DNA from: Haloferax litoreum
Lineage (GTDB): Archaea; Halobacteriota; Halobacteria; Halobacteriales; Haloferacaceae
Length of the DNA stretch: 64,000 nt
Assembly (NCBI RefSeq): GCF_009674605.1
Contig: NZ_WKJO01000001.1
Coordinates: 806,001-870,000 of the forward strand
Direction: 5' to 3'
Below are positions 8,665 through 18,525 of this stretch, one piece after another. The position numbers and the translations under genes were made by a program. The notes under the pieces were generated by a model. The model was not told where the DNA came from. It did no database searches and saw only the letters and a list, made by a program, of their open reading frames with translations. The stretch's first letter is position 1. Every line of letters starts with the position of its first letter.

Positions 8665-9237
8665 CTACCGGACGCGAACGTCCCACTCGCCGTTGTCAGT
8701 CCGCTCGGCGATAGCGTCGAACAGCGACGCGAGGGTGTGGACGGTCTTGCCGCTCTGCGTCATGGGGTCAAGAAAGAACACGCCGTGGGCGTTCGAGTTG
8801 GCGAGTCTGGTAGTCAACGCGTGCAAGAATCGGAATATCGCCTGCAAGTCGGCGTACTGGAAGAGAATCGTCAGCGAGTCGAGGACCACGAGCGGTGTCG
8901 GCCCGTCCGCACTGTCGTCCCACCGGCCGAGATGTTTCGTCGCGAGCATCCCGAGACCGGTGAGGTCCGACGGTGCCGTGACCTGTTCGACGGTGTCTGC
9001 ACCGACGGCGTCTGGGTCCCGCGTCTCCGACGTGACGACGACGAGTTCCGTCGGCCGAACACCGAGACGACGCTCCCAGTGGTCCGGGTCGCCCGTGCTA
9101 CGGGGTGAGAAATCCAGCGCGAGGATGGGGAGTTCTCGGACGTCCGAGAGCCCCAACGACGGTGTCTCGACGTCACTGTCGAGGACCAGCACCGACCGCG
9201 CCGACTCCGCGCCAGGCCGCATCACCCCTGATTCCAT
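8665..9237 (-). CDS. DUF7504-like (degenerate RecA/KaiC-type) haloarchaeal protein, 190 aa
   Basis: The pattern resembles haloarchaeal proteins called HTR-like or DUF7504: DLTGLGMLATKHLGRW, VVLDSLTILFQYAD followed by FRFLHALTTRL, and FFLDPMTQSGKTV before LFDAIAER. The Walker-B-like VVLDSLT remains but there is no Walker A glycine loop where LVLDSDVETPSLG stands, so ATP binding looks lost. Family members are thought to have a signalling role. Starts at 9237 or 9222 are both possible; the frame stays open further upstream but I see no conserved sequence there. Confidence 0.75.
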   Translation of the reverse strand: MESGVMRPGAESARSVLVLDSDVETPSLGLSDVRELPILALDFSPRSTGDPDHWERRLGVRPTELVVVTSETRDPDAVGADTVEQVTAPSDLTGLGMLATKHLGRWDDSADGPTPLVVLDSLTILFQYADLQAIFRFLHALTTRLANSNAHGVFFLDPMTQSGKTVHTLASLFDAIAERTDNGEWDVRVR

Positions 9238-9526
9238 CACTGTACGTAGCACGCGTACAACACTTAGAACTACCCACTCGTTATCAAAACCGATTTTGTG
9301 AAGAGAGGAATGAGATGGGTTTCTAAGGCGTCTACCCACTAATTTCGGAACGGGATACTCAGAAGTTGGAGTAGCGGCACCGAGAGCGAGTAGTGCGGCC
9401 GTGAAGTGGCGACTGACCGACCAGTAGCGATGGGGCGGAACCGCTGTCGAGATGGAGTCCGGTTCGAACGACAGTGCCGATTCGCACAGAAAGACAGGAC
9501 CGAGTGCCGGTGTCTGACGTGCCGAG
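9238..9526. other. Intergenic stretch without a recognisable gene
   Basis: 289 bases between alaS and the DUF7504-like gene, both on the minus strand. It is somewhat AT-richer near 9270-9345. I see no tRNA, no small ORF with haloarchaeal codon use and no strong repeat. It should hold the promoter of the gene starting at 9237. Confidence 0.5.
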
Positions 9527-12295
9527 CTAGGCGTTGAGAACGGTCTTGAGAACGTCTTCAGCCTCGTCGAGGGCGTCGTCGAGGGCGTCCACGTCCGGCC
9601 CACCGCCCTGTGCGAAGTCGGCCGGACCGCCACCACCGCCGCCGACCTTCTGGGCGAGTTGGCCGACGACCTGTCCGGCGTTGATGCCGACGTCGTCCGG
9701 CACGCCGACGACGAACTGGGCGGACCCGCCAGCGGCGGACCCGAGGACGGCGACTTTCCCCTCTTCGACGAGGGCATTGGCCGTTGCGCGGAGTTCGTCC
9801 GCGTCACTGTCGAGACGCTGAATCACGGCGGGCGTACCGTCGATGTCGATTTCGTCGGCACCCGCGGCGGCGCGCGCCTCGGCGAGTTCGGTCTTCAGAC
9901 GGTCGATGGTCTTGCCACGCGCCTTCCACTCGGTGAAGAAGCGCTCGGCCGTCTCGGGCACGTCTTCGGGGTTCACGTCCAGAACCTCGGCGGCGTCGTA
10001 GAGCGAATCTTCGGTGCGCTGGGTGGCCTCGATGGCCGCGTCGCCGGCAGCGAAGACGACGCGTTCGACACCGTCTTGGACCGGTTCGGTGTTCAGCACC
10101 TTGATAGCGCCAATGTCACCGGTTCGCTTGACGTGCGTTCCACCACACGCCTGCACGTCGCTGCCGACGTGGATGAGGCGAATCTTCTCTCCCGGCGGGA
10201 TGCCACCCTGATAGAGGTCGAATCCGTACTTGTTCTCGGCGTCGTTCCGGTCGGGCCATTCCTGTTTGACCGGGATGTTGCGCATCACGAGTTCGTTGGC
10301 GACACGCTCGATTTGCTTGACCTCCTCGCGGGAGATTCGCTCGTAGTGCGTCACGTCGAGGCGCGAACGGTCGGTCCCTTTCGAGGCACCGGCCTGTCGG
10401 ATGTGGTCGCCGAGGACTGTCCGGATGGCGTGGCCGATGACGTGGGTCGCCGTGTGGTGTCGCATGAGGCGGCGACGACGCTCGACGTCGAGTTGGCCGC
10501 GGACGAACTCGCCCTTGCCGGGGTCGTCGTCGGTGCGGTGGAGCACCACGTCGCCTTCTATCTGCACGTCGGTCACTTCGACCGTCTTGTCGTCCGTCGC
10601 GAGCGACCCGTGGTCGGCGGGTTGGCCACCACCTTCGGGGTAGAACATCGTCTGGTCGAGGACCACGTCGTACCCCTCTTCGCGCTCGAACACGTCAAGG
10701 ACGACGGCTTCGAACTCGGTTCGTTCCTGGTCGTCGTAGTAGAGTTTGTCCGTCGCGGGCAGGTCGCCGAGGCGTTCGTCCTGTTCGGACGTGACCGTCT
10801 CGCCGTCGACCTGTTCGTGGCGGTCCGCGACGAGCGAGTAGAAGTCGTCGGGGATGTCGACCGTCGCACCGCGCTCTTCGGCAATCTCCTGTACCATGTC
10901 GGGTTGGATGCCGTGGGAGTCGTACAGTTCGATGAGTTCGTCGACCGGGATGGGTTCGCCCTTGTCGGCGTACTCGTCGGCGAGTTGCTGGACCCGGCGC
11001 GACCCGCGTTCGAGCGTCTTTCTGTACTTGCGCTCTTCGCTGCGGACGATGTCGCGGATAGTGTCGCGGTTCTGGTAGTCGAGGCGTTCGGCCTGCATGT
11101 CCACGAGTTCGTCGAGGGGGGCGTCCACGCCGAGGTTGTCGACGAGGCGCTTGGTGCGGCGAAGGACCATGCGGGCGAGGTAGCCCGTCCCGACGTTCGA
11201 GGGAACGATGCCGTCACCGAACATGTACGCGAGCGTCCGGCAGTGGTCGGCGATGGCGTAGATATCTTCGAGGGGACGGAGCAGTTCGGTCAACTCGTCG
11301 GCGTCCACGTCGAGTTCGCCGGCGACTTCGGCGCGCGCGGTGGCGAGGTCGTCGATTTCGTCGATGTCGAGGTGCCCGGAGAGTTTCGCCGCGCGGTGGA
11401 TGAGTTCCTCTTCTTCCTCGGAGTGTTCGATACCGACGTTCTCCTTGAGGAAGTCAATCATGTCGGGGTAGACGGCCTCGTAGACCGTCGGCGTCCCTTG
11501 GGAGACCCACGTCCACCGTTCGAGGCCGTAGCCCGTGTCGACGATGTACGTGTCCATCGGCGAGTAGTTGTTCCCGTCCTTGAGGTGGTACTCGCCTTCG
11601 GGGTCCTGCTTCATCGACATGAAGACGAGCGTCGCGAGTTCTGCGCCGCGGTAGAGAACTTCGAAGGCAGGTCCGGCGTTGCCGCCGCCGACCCACGGGT
11701 CTTCGATGTAGGTGATTTCGGAGATGTCGGCGCCGAGCGACTCGAAGAACTCGTCGCAGAGACGGACGGTGTCGTCCTTCCAGTAGACTTCGCCCTCGTA
11801 GGCGTACTTGTCGCCCGCTTCTTCGCGTGCGTTGAACGCGTGGTGCGCCATCATCTCGAACGCCATCGTGTGGCGTCCGGTCTTGCCCACGTTGTCGATG
11901 TCCTGCATACGGATACAGGGCTGAGAGATGGTCAGTGGGTTCGCCGGCGGCGGCGTCTCGCCGGACGTGACGAGCGGTTGGAAGTCGTAGATAGACGCCT
12001 GCGTCAAGAGCACGTCGTCACGCCAGCGGTTCGCGGCGACCGGATAGGGGTCGATACGCTCGTGGTCCTGTTCTTCGAAGAACGAGAGGAACTTCTCTCG
12101 CATCTCTTCGAGGGTGTACTCCTCGTCGAATCCGGGGTTGTCGATGAACGTGTAGTCGTCCGCCGGGGGTTCGCCACACGTCTCTCGGTCTGGGTCTCGT
12201 GTCCAGAAGTACACGCCCGTCACGGGGCACTGCTTCCGGTAGAAGCCCTCCTCCTCGAAATAATCGAGGCGGTACTCCTCTTCGAGTTCACTCAT
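9527..12295 (-). CDS. alaS: Alanyl-tRNA synthetase, archaeal type, 922 aa
   Basis: Charges tRNA(Ala). The order is archaeal: an N-terminal zinc-ribbon-like segment ([10 protein letters not shown]...ETCGEPP), the class II catalytic core with [21 protein letters not shown], the tRNA-recognition helices, the editing domain with the metal-binding HHTATHV and QACGGTHV motifs, and the C-Ala region ending in [14 protein letters not shown], a DHHA1-type glycine-rich motif. The length is normal for archaeal AlaRS. The ATG at 12295 ([13 protein letters not shown]) is chosen over a TTG two codons upstream. The opposite strand carries long open frames that are codon-bias artefacts. Confidence 0.98.
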   Translation of the reverse strand: MSELEEEYRLDYFEEEGFYRKQCPVTGVYFWTRDPDRETCGEPPADDYTFIDNPGFDEEYTLEEMREKFLSFFEEQDHERIDPYPVAANRWRDDVLLTQASIYDFQPLVTSGETPPPANPLTISQPCIRMQDIDNVGKTGRHTMAFEMMAHHAFNAREEAGDKYAYEGEVYWKDDTVRLCDEFFESLGADISEITYIEDPWVGGGNAGPAFEVLYRGAELATLVFMSMKQDPEGEYHLKDGNNYSPMDTYIVDTGYGLERWTWVSQGTPTVYEAVYPDMIDFLKENVGIEHSEEEEELIHRAAKLSGHLDIDEIDDLATARAEVAGELDVDADELTELLRPLEDIYAIADHCRTLAYMFGDGIVPSNVGTGYLARMVLRRTKRLVDNLGVDAPLDELVDMQAERLDYQNRDTIRDIVRSEERKYRKTLERGSRRVQQLADEYADKGEPIPVDELIELYDSHGIQPDMVQEIAEERGATVDIPDDFYSLVADRHEQVDGETVTSEQDERLGDLPATDKLYYDDQERTEFEAVVLDVFEREEGYDVVLDQTMFYPEGGGQPADHGSLATDDKTVEVTDVQIEGDVVLHRTDDDPGKGEFVRGQLDVERRRRLMRHHTATHVIGHAIRTVLGDHIRQAGASKGTDRSRLDVTHYERISREEVKQIERVANELVMRNIPVKQEWPDRNDAENKYGFDLYQGGIPPGEKIRLIHVGSDVQACGGTHVKRTGDIGAIKVLNTEPVQDGVERVVFAAGDAAIEATQRTEDSLYDAAEVLDVNPEDVPETAERFFTEWKARGKTIDRLKTELAEARAAAGADEIDIDGTPAVIQRLDSDADELRATANALVEEGKVAVLGSAAGGSAQFVVGVPDDVGINAGQVVGQLAQKVGGGGGGPADFAQGGGPDVDALDDALDEAEDVLKTVLNA

Positions 12296-12408
12296 TGCCA
12301 AAGTCTGGTCTACCGTCGGGTAAAACAGTTCCGGGAAATAGCCGCAGACGCCCGATTCTGGGCAATACTGTCTGCACGGGCCGTGTCGTTCATTTCCCTC
12401 CGTAACGA

Positions 12409-12903
12409 ATGGAGAGTATGGAACTCGCCTCGGTCCGCAGACGACCTGCCGTCGAACTCCTCGCGTGGGTCGTCCTCGCGCAACTCGCGGGGGCCGTCGG
12501 AAGTGTGTTCACCGTCACCTCGCTCGACTCGTGGTACGCGACGCTCGTCCGCCCGTGGTTCGCACCGCCGAACTGGCTCTTCGGTCCCGTCTGGATAACC
12601 CTCTTTACGCTAATGGGCGTCGCGGCGTTCCTCGTCTCGCGGAGTGGTCACCCCCGAAGTCGCCGCGCCCTCGCCATCTTCGGCGGACACCTCGTCGTCA
12701 ACGTCGCGTGGTCGGCCGCCTTCTTCGGCCTCCAGTCGCCAGCGGCGGGCCTCGTCGTCATCGTCGTCCTCCTCGGCGCAATCCTCGCGACGATTCGTGA
12801 GTTCGCCATCGTGGACTGGCGGGCCGCCGCACTCCTCGTCCCGTATCTCGCGTGGGTATCGTTCGCGACAGCACTCAACTACGGATTCTGGTCGCTCAAC
12901 TGA
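12409..12903 (+). CDS. tspO: TspO/MBR family membrane protein, 164 aa
   Basis: Five transmembrane segments with TspO signatures: GAVGSVFT in the first helix region, [21 protein letters not shown] after it, [12 protein letters not shown] in the third helix, [36 protein letters not shown] at the end. TspO proteins bind porphyrins and sterol-like ligands and are linked to stress and photosensory responses; the archaeal role is not settled. The ATG at 12418 (MELASVR) is an alternative start three codons in. The gene is divergent from alaS with 113 bases between. Confidence 0.93.
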   Translation: MESMELASVRRRPAVELLAWVVLAQLAGAVGSVFTVTSLDSWYATLVRPWFAPPNWLFGPVWITLFTLMGVAAFLVSRSGHPRSRRALAIFGGHLVVNVAWSAAFFGLQSPAAGLVVIVVLLGAILATIREFAIVDWRAAALLVPYLAWVSFATALNYGFWSLN

Positions 12904-12960
12904 GCGACCGAGAACGAGTCATTACTGTCAATTCTTGTGAGTAGGGAACATGCCGCAACG

Positions 12961-12969
12961 ATTATATTT
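12961..12969 (+). promoter_or_regulatory. TATA element for the sensor kinase gene
   Basis: ATTATATTT in an AT-rich patch ends 29 bases before the GTG at 12998, fitting a near-leaderless start at this non-ATG codon. Confidence 0.55.
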
Positions 12970-12997
12970 CTCGTACTCGTCAAAACGGTAGAAACCC

Positions 12998-15250
12998 GTG
13001 TACGCGACGGAACTTACGGTCGTCGTGGATGTCGATTTCGACTGCGACATTGACCTCGGTACCGAGGTTACAGTCGCATCGGCGAGCGACGACTCGACGC
13101 CGAGTGACCCCGCCTGCCTCGTCGTCTCCGACTCGACGACGGCCATCCCCAGTCGCGTACCAACCATCCTGTACACCGACGAAGACCCGGAAGACGTCGT
13201 CTCCCCGGAGCGGTTCGACGCGTACGTGCCACGCGGTGACCCAGAGGCAGTCGAAGCACAGATTCGGTGGGTGCTTTCGACTCGCGGCACCGACACACCT
13301 CCCGAACGGGACCGACTCAAGCGCCTCTACGAAGGGACGACAAATCTCATCACGGCAGAGACTGTCGACGAATTGTACGACCGAGCCATCGGCCTCGCAA
13401 AACACATCCTCGAATTCGACAATTCGTCGTTCATCGTCCACGAGGGCGACGGGTTCTACATCAGGGGGAACGAGCGCGACTTGGAGGGGACAGGACCGAT
13501 TCCGACCGACACGGGAATTCTCGGCCAGACCTACCAGACGCAACAATCCTCCCTCGTCGACGACATTCGCGACCATCCGCAGGCCGAACCCGACGACCCG
13601 GCGTATCGGTCAGTGGTGAGCGTCCCGATGGGGAACAAAGGTGTCTTTCAGGCACTCTCGAACGAAGTCGGTGCCTACGACGAGACCGACCTCAGATTGG
13701 CCGAACTCCTCGTCTCGTACGTCTCGGAGACCCGAGCACGCATCGAAACCGAGGCCGCGATGCGGCACAGTCGCGAACAAATCGAGCGACTCCACCACGG
13801 TGCCACCGAGTTGGCCGCGACGACGAGTCTCACCGAGTTGTTCGAACGAACCGTCGAGATTACCGACGACATCCTCGACTTCCACCTGAGTTACGTCGGC
13901 GTCGTCGAAGACGACGAAATCGTCCCGACGGCCATCTCGACGGGCACACCGGACGATGGGGCCGAACGCGTCTCTATCGAGGATGGCGGAACCGCCGCGA
14001 AGACGTACCGAACTGGCGAGACGCAACTCGTCTCTGACATCGCCAGCGACGCGGACGCAAAACCGGTCAAACAGACGTATCGGTCGGGACTGAGCGTTCC
14101 AATCGACGACATCGCCGTGTTTCAGGCCGCATCGTACGTCCCGGACGCGTTCGACCAGACAGACGTGGAGTTGACCGAACTGCTCATGGCACACGTCGCC
14201 GTCACCGCCGACCGAATCTGCGCGGAGACGAATCTCCGCGAGGAACGTGACCGGTCCAGCGCCCTCTTTGCACACGTCTCGGACGCTGCCGTCGCCTACG
14301 ACGTCGAAGACGGTGCTGTCACAGTCCTCGGCGTGAACAGAGCGTTCGAGGATATCTTCGGCTACGACTCGGGTGCCGTGGTCGGAACCGACCTTCTCGG
14401 CCGCGTCGTCCCACCAGAGAGCGACGACGACGGCGACGACGACACCGCCGGTGCCGCAGGCATCCCAGAACTACTCGTCGCGACAGGTGAGAGTTACCGC
14501 GGAGAGGTACGCCGTCGAACGGACGACGGTGTCCGTGAGTTCATCTTGAACGTGGTCCCGCTTTCGCCCGGCGAAGAACGCGGGTCGGGGTACGCAATCT
14601 ACACGGATATCACCGAGCGGAAGGCGCGTGAAGACGAGTTAGAGCGGCAGAACGAACGTCTCGAAGAGTTCACCAACATCGTGAGCCACGACCTTCGAAA
14701 TCCACTGAGCGTCGCCCGTGGACACCTTCAACTCGCGCGTGAGACCGGTGCAGACGAACGGTTCGACACGGCGGAAGACGCACTCGACCAGATGGAGACG
14801 CTCATCGACGACCTGCTCTCGCTCGCTCGACGTGGGCAACTCGTCGACGAGACGACGCCCGTCGACCTCGGAACCGTCGCCAACCGGGCGTGGATGACGA
14901 CCGAAACCGCCGATGCGACGCTGGAGACGCCAGAAAACGTCGTGCTAGACGCAGACGAAGACAGACTCGGCGAGTTACTCGCCAACCTGTTTCGGAACGC
15001 AGTCGAACACGGTTGTGAGTCGGTTCACGTCGAGGTCGGTGGTGTTGACGGCGGCTTTTTCGTCCAAGACGACGGGTCGGGCATCGAACCGGACCGCCGC
15101 GACGACGTGTTCGAGCCCGGTGAAACGACCGGTGGCGACGGTATCGGCTACGGCCTCGCAATCGTAGAGTCGATTGCCGACGCACACGGGTGGTCGGTTA
15201 TCGTCACGTCGTCGCCGTCGGGTGGAGCGCGCTTCGAATTCCGAGGCTGA
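12998..15250 (+). CDS. Soluble sensor histidine kinase with two GAF domains and a PAS domain, 750 aa
   Basis: The start is a GTG 29 bases after a TATA element; no in-frame ATG lies near. Residues 1-100 resemble the second half of a receiver-type domain (ILYTDEDPEDV...YVPRGDPEAVEAQI) without a phosphorylatable Asp that I can place. Two GAF domains follow, about 110-245 and 260-415, then a PAS domain (SDAAVAYDVEDGAV... to DITERKAREDELE). HisKA has NIVSHDLRNPLSV with His at about residue 564. The HATPase has NLFRNAVEHG, DDGSGIEP and GIGYGLAIV boxes. No membrane segments, so it senses a cytoplasmic signal. No response regulator is adjacent. Confidence 0.9.
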   Translation: MYATELTVVVDVDFDCDIDLGTEVTVASASDDSTPSDPACLVVSDSTTAIPSRVPTILYTDEDPEDVVSPERFDAYVPRGDPEAVEAQIRWVLSTRGTDTPPERDRLKRLYEGTTNLITAETVDELYDRAIGLAKHILEFDNSSFIVHEGDGFYIRGNERDLEGTGPIPTDTGILGQTYQTQQSSLVDDIRDHPQAEPDDPAYRSVVSVPMGNKGVFQALSNEVGAYDETDLRLAELLVSYVSETRARIETEAAMRHSREQIERLHHGATELAATTSLTELFERTVEITDDILDFHLSYVGVVEDDEIVPTAISTGTPDDGAERVSIEDGGTAAKTYRTGETQLVSDIASDADAKPVKQTYRSGLSVPIDDIAVFQAASYVPDAFDQTDVELTELLMAHVAVTADRICAETNLREERDRSSALFAHVSDAAVAYDVEDGAVTVLGVNRAFEDIFGYDSGAVVGTDLLGRVVPPESDDDGDDDTAGAAGIPELLVATGESYRGEVRRRTDDGVREFILNVVPLSPGEERGSGYAIYTDITERKAREDELERQNERLEEFTNIVSHDLRNPLSVARGHLQLARETGADERFDTAEDALDQMETLIDDLLSLARRGQLVDETTPVDLGTVANRAWMTTETADATLETPENVVLDADEDRLGELLANLFRNAVEHGCESVHVEVGGVDGGFFVQDDGSGIEPDRRDDVFEPGETTGGDGIGYGLAIVESIADAHGWSVIVTSSPSGGARFEFRG

Positions 15251-15282
15251 CTAGACCAGAGTCGGTAAAACGTGCGTGTCGA

Positions 15283-16266
15283 TTAGTTCTGCGAGAGTGC
15301 GAGCGACGCGAGGAGCGCTTCGAGTTGGACCTGTTCGTTCGCCCCCTCGGAGATGCGGTAGTCGGCCTCGCCGATGCGTTCCATGAGGCGGACGGCGGCG
15401 CGTTCGTCTAGGTCGAAGTCCCAGACCGACCGGTGGAGTTGGTCGATGATGTCGCCACCGGCCATACCGGTGTCGACGATGAGCGTCTCCAGTTTCTTGC
15501 GGGCGGTGGTGAACTCGCCGTCGATGGCCGCGCGGACCATCTCTTCGATGTCTTCGGGGCGGGCCGTCGAGGTAATCATGTAGACGGCTTCCTCGTCGAC
15601 GACTTCGCCGGTCGTCGCCGCGGCCTGCAAGGAGTTGATGGCGCGACGCATGTCGCCGCCGGCGGCGTAGACGAGGGCGTCGAGACCCTCGTCGGTGAGT
15701 TCGATACCTTCGGCGGCGGCGATGTCACGAGTCTGGTCGGCGATGGCGTCGTCACCGAGTGGTGAGAAGCGGAAGACGGCACACCGCGACTGGATGGGGT
15801 CGATAATCTTCGAGGAGTAGTTACACGAGAGGATAAAGCGCGTGTTGTCGGAGAACTGCTCCATCGTCCGGCGGAGCGCCGACTGCGCGTCGTTGGTCAG
15901 CGAGTCGGCCTCGTCGAGGAAGATGATACGGTAGTCGTGGCCACCGAACGACGACCGAGCGAAGTTCTTGATTCGGTCGCGAACCACGTCGATGCCGCGC
16001 TGGTCCGAGGCGTTGAGTTCGAGGAAGTTGCCGCGCCAATCGTCGCCGTAGATTGCACGGGCGATGGCCGTCGCGGAGGTCGTCTTCCCGACGCCCGCCG
16101 GGCCCGCAAAGAGCAGGTGCGGCAGGTCGTCACGCTCGATGTAACTGCGCAGTCGCTCGACGATTTCTTCTTGTCCGTAGACGTCGTCGAGGGTCTGCGG
16201 TCGGTACTTCTCGATCCAGATTTCGCGACCCGCCGGGGTGTCGCCCGACTCCGCGGCCTCGCTCAT
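15283..16266 (-). CDS. rfcA: Replication factor C small subunit, 327 aa
   Basis: Clamp-loader ATPase that opens PCNA onto primed DNA. Walker A is GPAGVGKTT, Walker B FLDEADSL, sensor 1 SCNYSSKI and the arginine-finger box SRC in [22 protein letters not shown] is sensor 2. The C-terminal collar helices follow. All catalytic motifs are intact, in contrast to the second small subunit at 61.9-62.9 kb. The start at 16266 ([11 protein letters not shown]) gives the normal length; upstream codons read a Cys/Ala-rich leader without conservation. pcn lies 25 kb away in this window. Confidence 0.97.
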   Translation of the reverse strand: MSEAAESGDTPAGREIWIEKYRPQTLDDVYGQEEIVERLRSYIERDDLPHLLFAGPAGVGKTTSATAIARAIYGDDWRGNFLELNASDQRGIDVVRDRIKNFARSSFGGHDYRIIFLDEADSLTNDAQSALRRTMEQFSDNTRFILSCNYSSKIIDPIQSRCAVFRFSPLGDDAIADQTRDIAAAEGIELTDEGLDALVYAAGGDMRRAINSLQAAATTGEVVDEEAVYMITSTARPEDIEEMVRAAIDGEFTTARKKLETLIVDTGMAGGDIIDQLHRSVWDFDLDERAAVRLMERIGEADYRISEGANEQVQLEALLASLALSQN

Positions 16267-16367
16267 ATCCACTTCACAGGCGGCCGCGCACATAAAGCGT
16301 CCGAGACAACTCGCTCACCTCGAACCGGCGAAGAAAAACCGGCAGTTCGTGGCCGGCGAGACACCGC

Positions 16368-16661
16368 TCACGGCAGGTTCGCGATGAGGTCGCGGTACTC
16401 GGCTTCCGGCCACGCCTTCAGCGTCTCGCCTTCGACGGCCCCCGTCTGACCGATTCGGAGCATCGCCTTCGCCGCGGCGTCGTCGTCCGGGAATTCGATG
16501 ACACTGACGATGTCGTATTCCCCCATCGTGAGGTAGAATCCTTTCATCTCGCCACCTAACGACTCCACGAGGTCGATTGCGGAATCGAGGCGGTTCGGAC
16601 TGTCGTCTATGTGTTCGATACCTCGCTGTGTGTAGTTCCAGAGGGTGATGTAGGTCGGCAT
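16368..16661 (-). CDS. GYD-domain protein, 97 aa
   Basis: The sequence MPTYITLWNYTQRGIEHI, followed by GGEMKGFYLTMGEYDIVSVIEFPDD split by a turn, is the GYD-domain pattern: a ferredoxin-like dimeric alpha/beta-barrel small protein with the GEYD core. Its biochemical role is not known in any lineage I can name. It starts at 16661 with a short leader and ends 100 bases from rfcA, on the same strand, with which it may be co-transcribed. Confidence 0.85.
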   Translation of the reverse strand: MPTYITLWNYTQRGIEHIDDSPNRLDSAIDLVESLGGEMKGFYLTMGEYDIVSVIEFPDDDAAAKAMLRIGQTGAVEGETLKAWPEAEYRDLIANLP

Positions 16662-16812
16662 TGGTGCAGTCCCTCTCTGGCGTCTTTCGACACCAGCCAG
16701 TTATTCGTCACAAATTGGTATAACTATTGACATATTTCGACATTCGAGAAGCTAGCCTTCGCTTGACGTACAAGCCGACGGACTGAAACCGACTCCCGCC
16801 CCACGCCAGAGC

Positions 16813-17019
16813 ATGGACGTAACCGTCGAAGTCGTCGGCGAGGAGACCCAAGCGGTCACCGTGGGCGACGATGGTACCTACGCGGACCTCGTCAAGGCGG
16901 TGGGCCTCAGTCCCCACGAGGTGTCCGTCCTCGTCGACGGCCGCCCCGTTCCCGAGGACCAACCAGTCGAAGTCGAACAGGTGCAGGTACTCCGCCTCAT
17001 CAAAGGCGGACGCGCCTGA
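16813..17019 (+). CDS. samp2: Ubiquitin-like small archaeal modifier protein 2 (SAMP2-type), 68 aa
   Basis: A beta-grasp protein of the MoaD/ThiS/SAMP class. DVTVEVVGEE...GTYADLVKAVGLSPHEV and VLVDGRPVPED match SAMP2, which in H. volcanii is both conjugated to lysines and used as sulfur carrier for tRNA thiolation after activation by the E1-like UbaA. The functional end is LRLIKGG, with Gly65-Gly66. Here two further codons, Arg-Ala, follow before the stop (17005-17019). SAMP2 as I remember it ends exactly at Gly-Gly, so this form should need trimming before activation. Neighbours are rfcA upstream and a peroxiredoxin-like gene downstream. Confidence 0.93.
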   Translation: MDVTVEVVGEETQAVTVGDDGTYADLVKAVGLSPHEVSVLVDGRPVPEDQPVEVEQVQVLRLIKGGRA

Positions 17020-17100
17020 CTGGCAGGTCACCGCACCCGACAGTCCGGTCTTCACGGCGGCTTTCGGTGTTTGGTAGCGAAATCGCACTCCCGCAGGGCG

Positions 17101-17108
17101 GTTATACT
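17101..17108 (+). promoter_or_regulatory. TATA element for the redoxin gene
   Basis: GTTATACT lies 23-30 bases before the GTG at 17131. This supports GTG 17131 as a leaderless start rather than the ATG 20 codons further upstream. Confidence 0.5.
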
Positions 17109-17130
17109 CGGCGTCCTCGATTTCCAGAGC

Positions 17131-17622
17131 GTGTCTGCCAACACGAACTCCCTCGACTTCGAACTGCCTAACGTCGCCGCCGGTCCCGACACGCTCTCGC
17201 CGGCCACCCTCGACGCCGACTTCCTGCTCTTGTTGCTCCAGCGAGACTACTACTGCAAAGTCTGTCGCCGGCAAGTCCAATCGGTGAAGCGGCGCTACGA
17301 CGAGTTCGAAGCACGCGATGCCGAAGTCGTCTCTGTCCTCCCCGACCCACCGGAACGCGCCGAGAAGTGGCAGCGAAGCTACGACCTGCCGTTTCCACTC
17401 CTCGCCGACCCCGGTGCCGAAGTCGGCGACGAGTTCGACCAGCCGACGCGATTCGGCGCGCTCGGTAAACTCCACGACATGGTGGGACGGATGCCCGAAG
17501 CCGTCCTCGTGGACCTCCGTGACGACAACCCGGAAGTCGTCTACACCCACCGTGGGTCGAACCCGGCCGACCGTCCCGAACTCGACGACCTGTTGACCCG
17601 TATCGACCGTATGGCCGCGTAA
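17131..17622 (+). CDS. Peroxiredoxin-like redoxin-domain protein, 163 aa
   Basis: A thioredoxin-fold AhpC/TSA-like protein: SLDFELPNV at the start, LLLQRDYYCKVCRRQVQSV with a CxxC at the redox-active position, FPLLADPGAEVGDEF and AVLVDLRDDNPEVVY. The CKVC replaces the TxxC peroxidatic site of true peroxiredoxins, so it may act as a thiol oxidoreductase or a bacterioferritin-comigratory-type peroxidase. The GTG at 17131 begins just before the conserved strand and follows a TATA element at leaderless spacing; the ATG at 17071 would add 20 unconserved residues and overlap the promoter. Confidence 0.8.
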   Translation: MSANTNSLDFELPNVAAGPDTLSPATLDADFLLLLLQRDYYCKVCRRQVQSVKRRYDEFEARDAEVVSVLPDPPERAEKWQRSYDLPFPLLADPGAEVGDEFDQPTRFGALGKLHDMVGRMPEAVLVDLRDDNPEVVYTHRGSNPADRPELDDLLTRIDRMAA

Positions 17623-17685
17623 ACCCGCTGTCGTTCGCGCTCTCACTCCGTCGGACCTTTCTCTCTCGGCATCCCATCACCGGTG

Positions 17686-18087
17686 ATGAGCGATACCGTC
17701 GTCCGCGAGGGCGGCCCGGACGAGTTGGTCGCCGTCATGCGCGTCCTCGACGCGGGACTACTCGAAGTGGCCGCCAGCGAGGTGCGCGAGCGACTCGAAA
17801 CGGGCGATTGTCTCGTCGCCGACGCGTCGGGTCGTGTCGTCGGTGCACTCGTCCTCGACGACGACTACATCGACGCAGTTGCCGTCTCACCGAGTCGACG
17901 TGGGAACGGGGTCGGGACCGCACTCGTCGAGGCCGCAGTGGCCCGGCAGGGACGTCTCGTCGCCGACTTCGACGCTCGTGTCCGTCCCTTCTACGAGTCG
18001 CTCGGCTTCTCCATCGAACCGACGTCCGAAGCGCAAGCCGACGACCGATTCCGCGGTGTTCGTGCCGATTACCGTGGGTGTCGTTAA
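17686..18087 (+). CDS. GNAT family acetyltransferase, 133 aa
   Basis: A single GNAT domain: VVGALVLDDDYIDAVAVSPSR split by the beta4-bulge, then RRGNGVGTALVEAA, the acetyl-CoA pyrophosphate loop (R/QxxGxG/A), and YESLGFSIE at the C-terminus. Substrate unknown. The ATG at 17686 follows directly on a GTG at 17683, either being possible. It lies 63 bases after the redoxin gene on the same strand. Confidence 0.88.
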   Translation: MSDTVVREGGPDELVAVMRVLDAGLLEVAASEVRERLETGDCLVADASGRVVGALVLDDDYIDAVAVSPSRRGNGVGTALVEAAVARQGRLVADFDARVRPFYESLGFSIEPTSEAQADDRFRGVRADYRGCR

Positions 18088-18138
18088 CAACCGACATAGG
18101 TATATCGCCACGCCTGTTATGATTACAGAGCCGAGGCC

Positions 18139-18525
18139 ATGGCAAACCGAGAACGCGGCGACAGAATACTCACCGACTGGAATCGGGTGTTCGACGCGCT
18201 CGCGGACCCGTCGCGCCGGTACGTCCTCGAGTATCTGCACGACAGGACCCAACCGGTACCGGTGTGGGAACTCGCTATCGCGCTCGCAGTTCGGACGACC
18301 GACCGTCCTGCGGATCAGGTCGACATCCAAATCGTCGAACAGGCAGAGACGGGTATCGTCCACGTCCACCTGCCGAAACTCGAGGCGGCGAACCTCGTGG
18401 AGTCGAACGGCGAGACGATTACGTTGACGGACCACGCCGAGACACTCCCGCTGTTCACGCCGGCGTACCGAGGTATCGTTCGACCGGCCGCGAGCGAAGA
18501 GAACGAAGGGGACTGGGAGTCTTAG
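18139..18525 (+). CDS. Winged-helix DUF7344-type protein, 128 aa
   Basis: The N-terminal half, WNRVFDALADPSRRYVLEYL, is the typical opening of haloarchaeal winged-helix proteins, and VHVHLPKLEAANLVES is the recognition helix and wing region shared with the DUF7344 group. A DNA-binding regulator role is inferred. Its stop overlaps the stop of the convergent phosphohexomutase by three bases (18522-18525). Confidence 0.8.
   Translation: MANRERGDRILTDWNRVFDALADPSRRYVLEYLHDRTQPVPVWELAIALAVRTTDRPADQVDIQIVEQAETGIVHVHLPKLEAANLVESNGETITLTDHAETLPLFTPAYRGIVRPAASEENEGDWES

Noticed and set aside
8665-9807. A long N-terminal extension of the DUF7504-like gene into alaS
   Set aside because: The upstream residues are antisense-like to alaS and not conserved; family proteins begin near 9237.
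9659-12598. A 979-codon open frame on the plus strand opposite alaS
   Set aside because: It mirrors the codon-biased alaS gene on the other strand, is rich in repetitive hydrophobic runs and has no domain. High third-position GC leaves antisense frames open in haloarchaea.
16708-17646. A 312-codon minus-strand frame across SAMP2 and the redoxin gene
   Set aside because: Covers two recognisable plus-strand genes in antisense and has no conserved motif.
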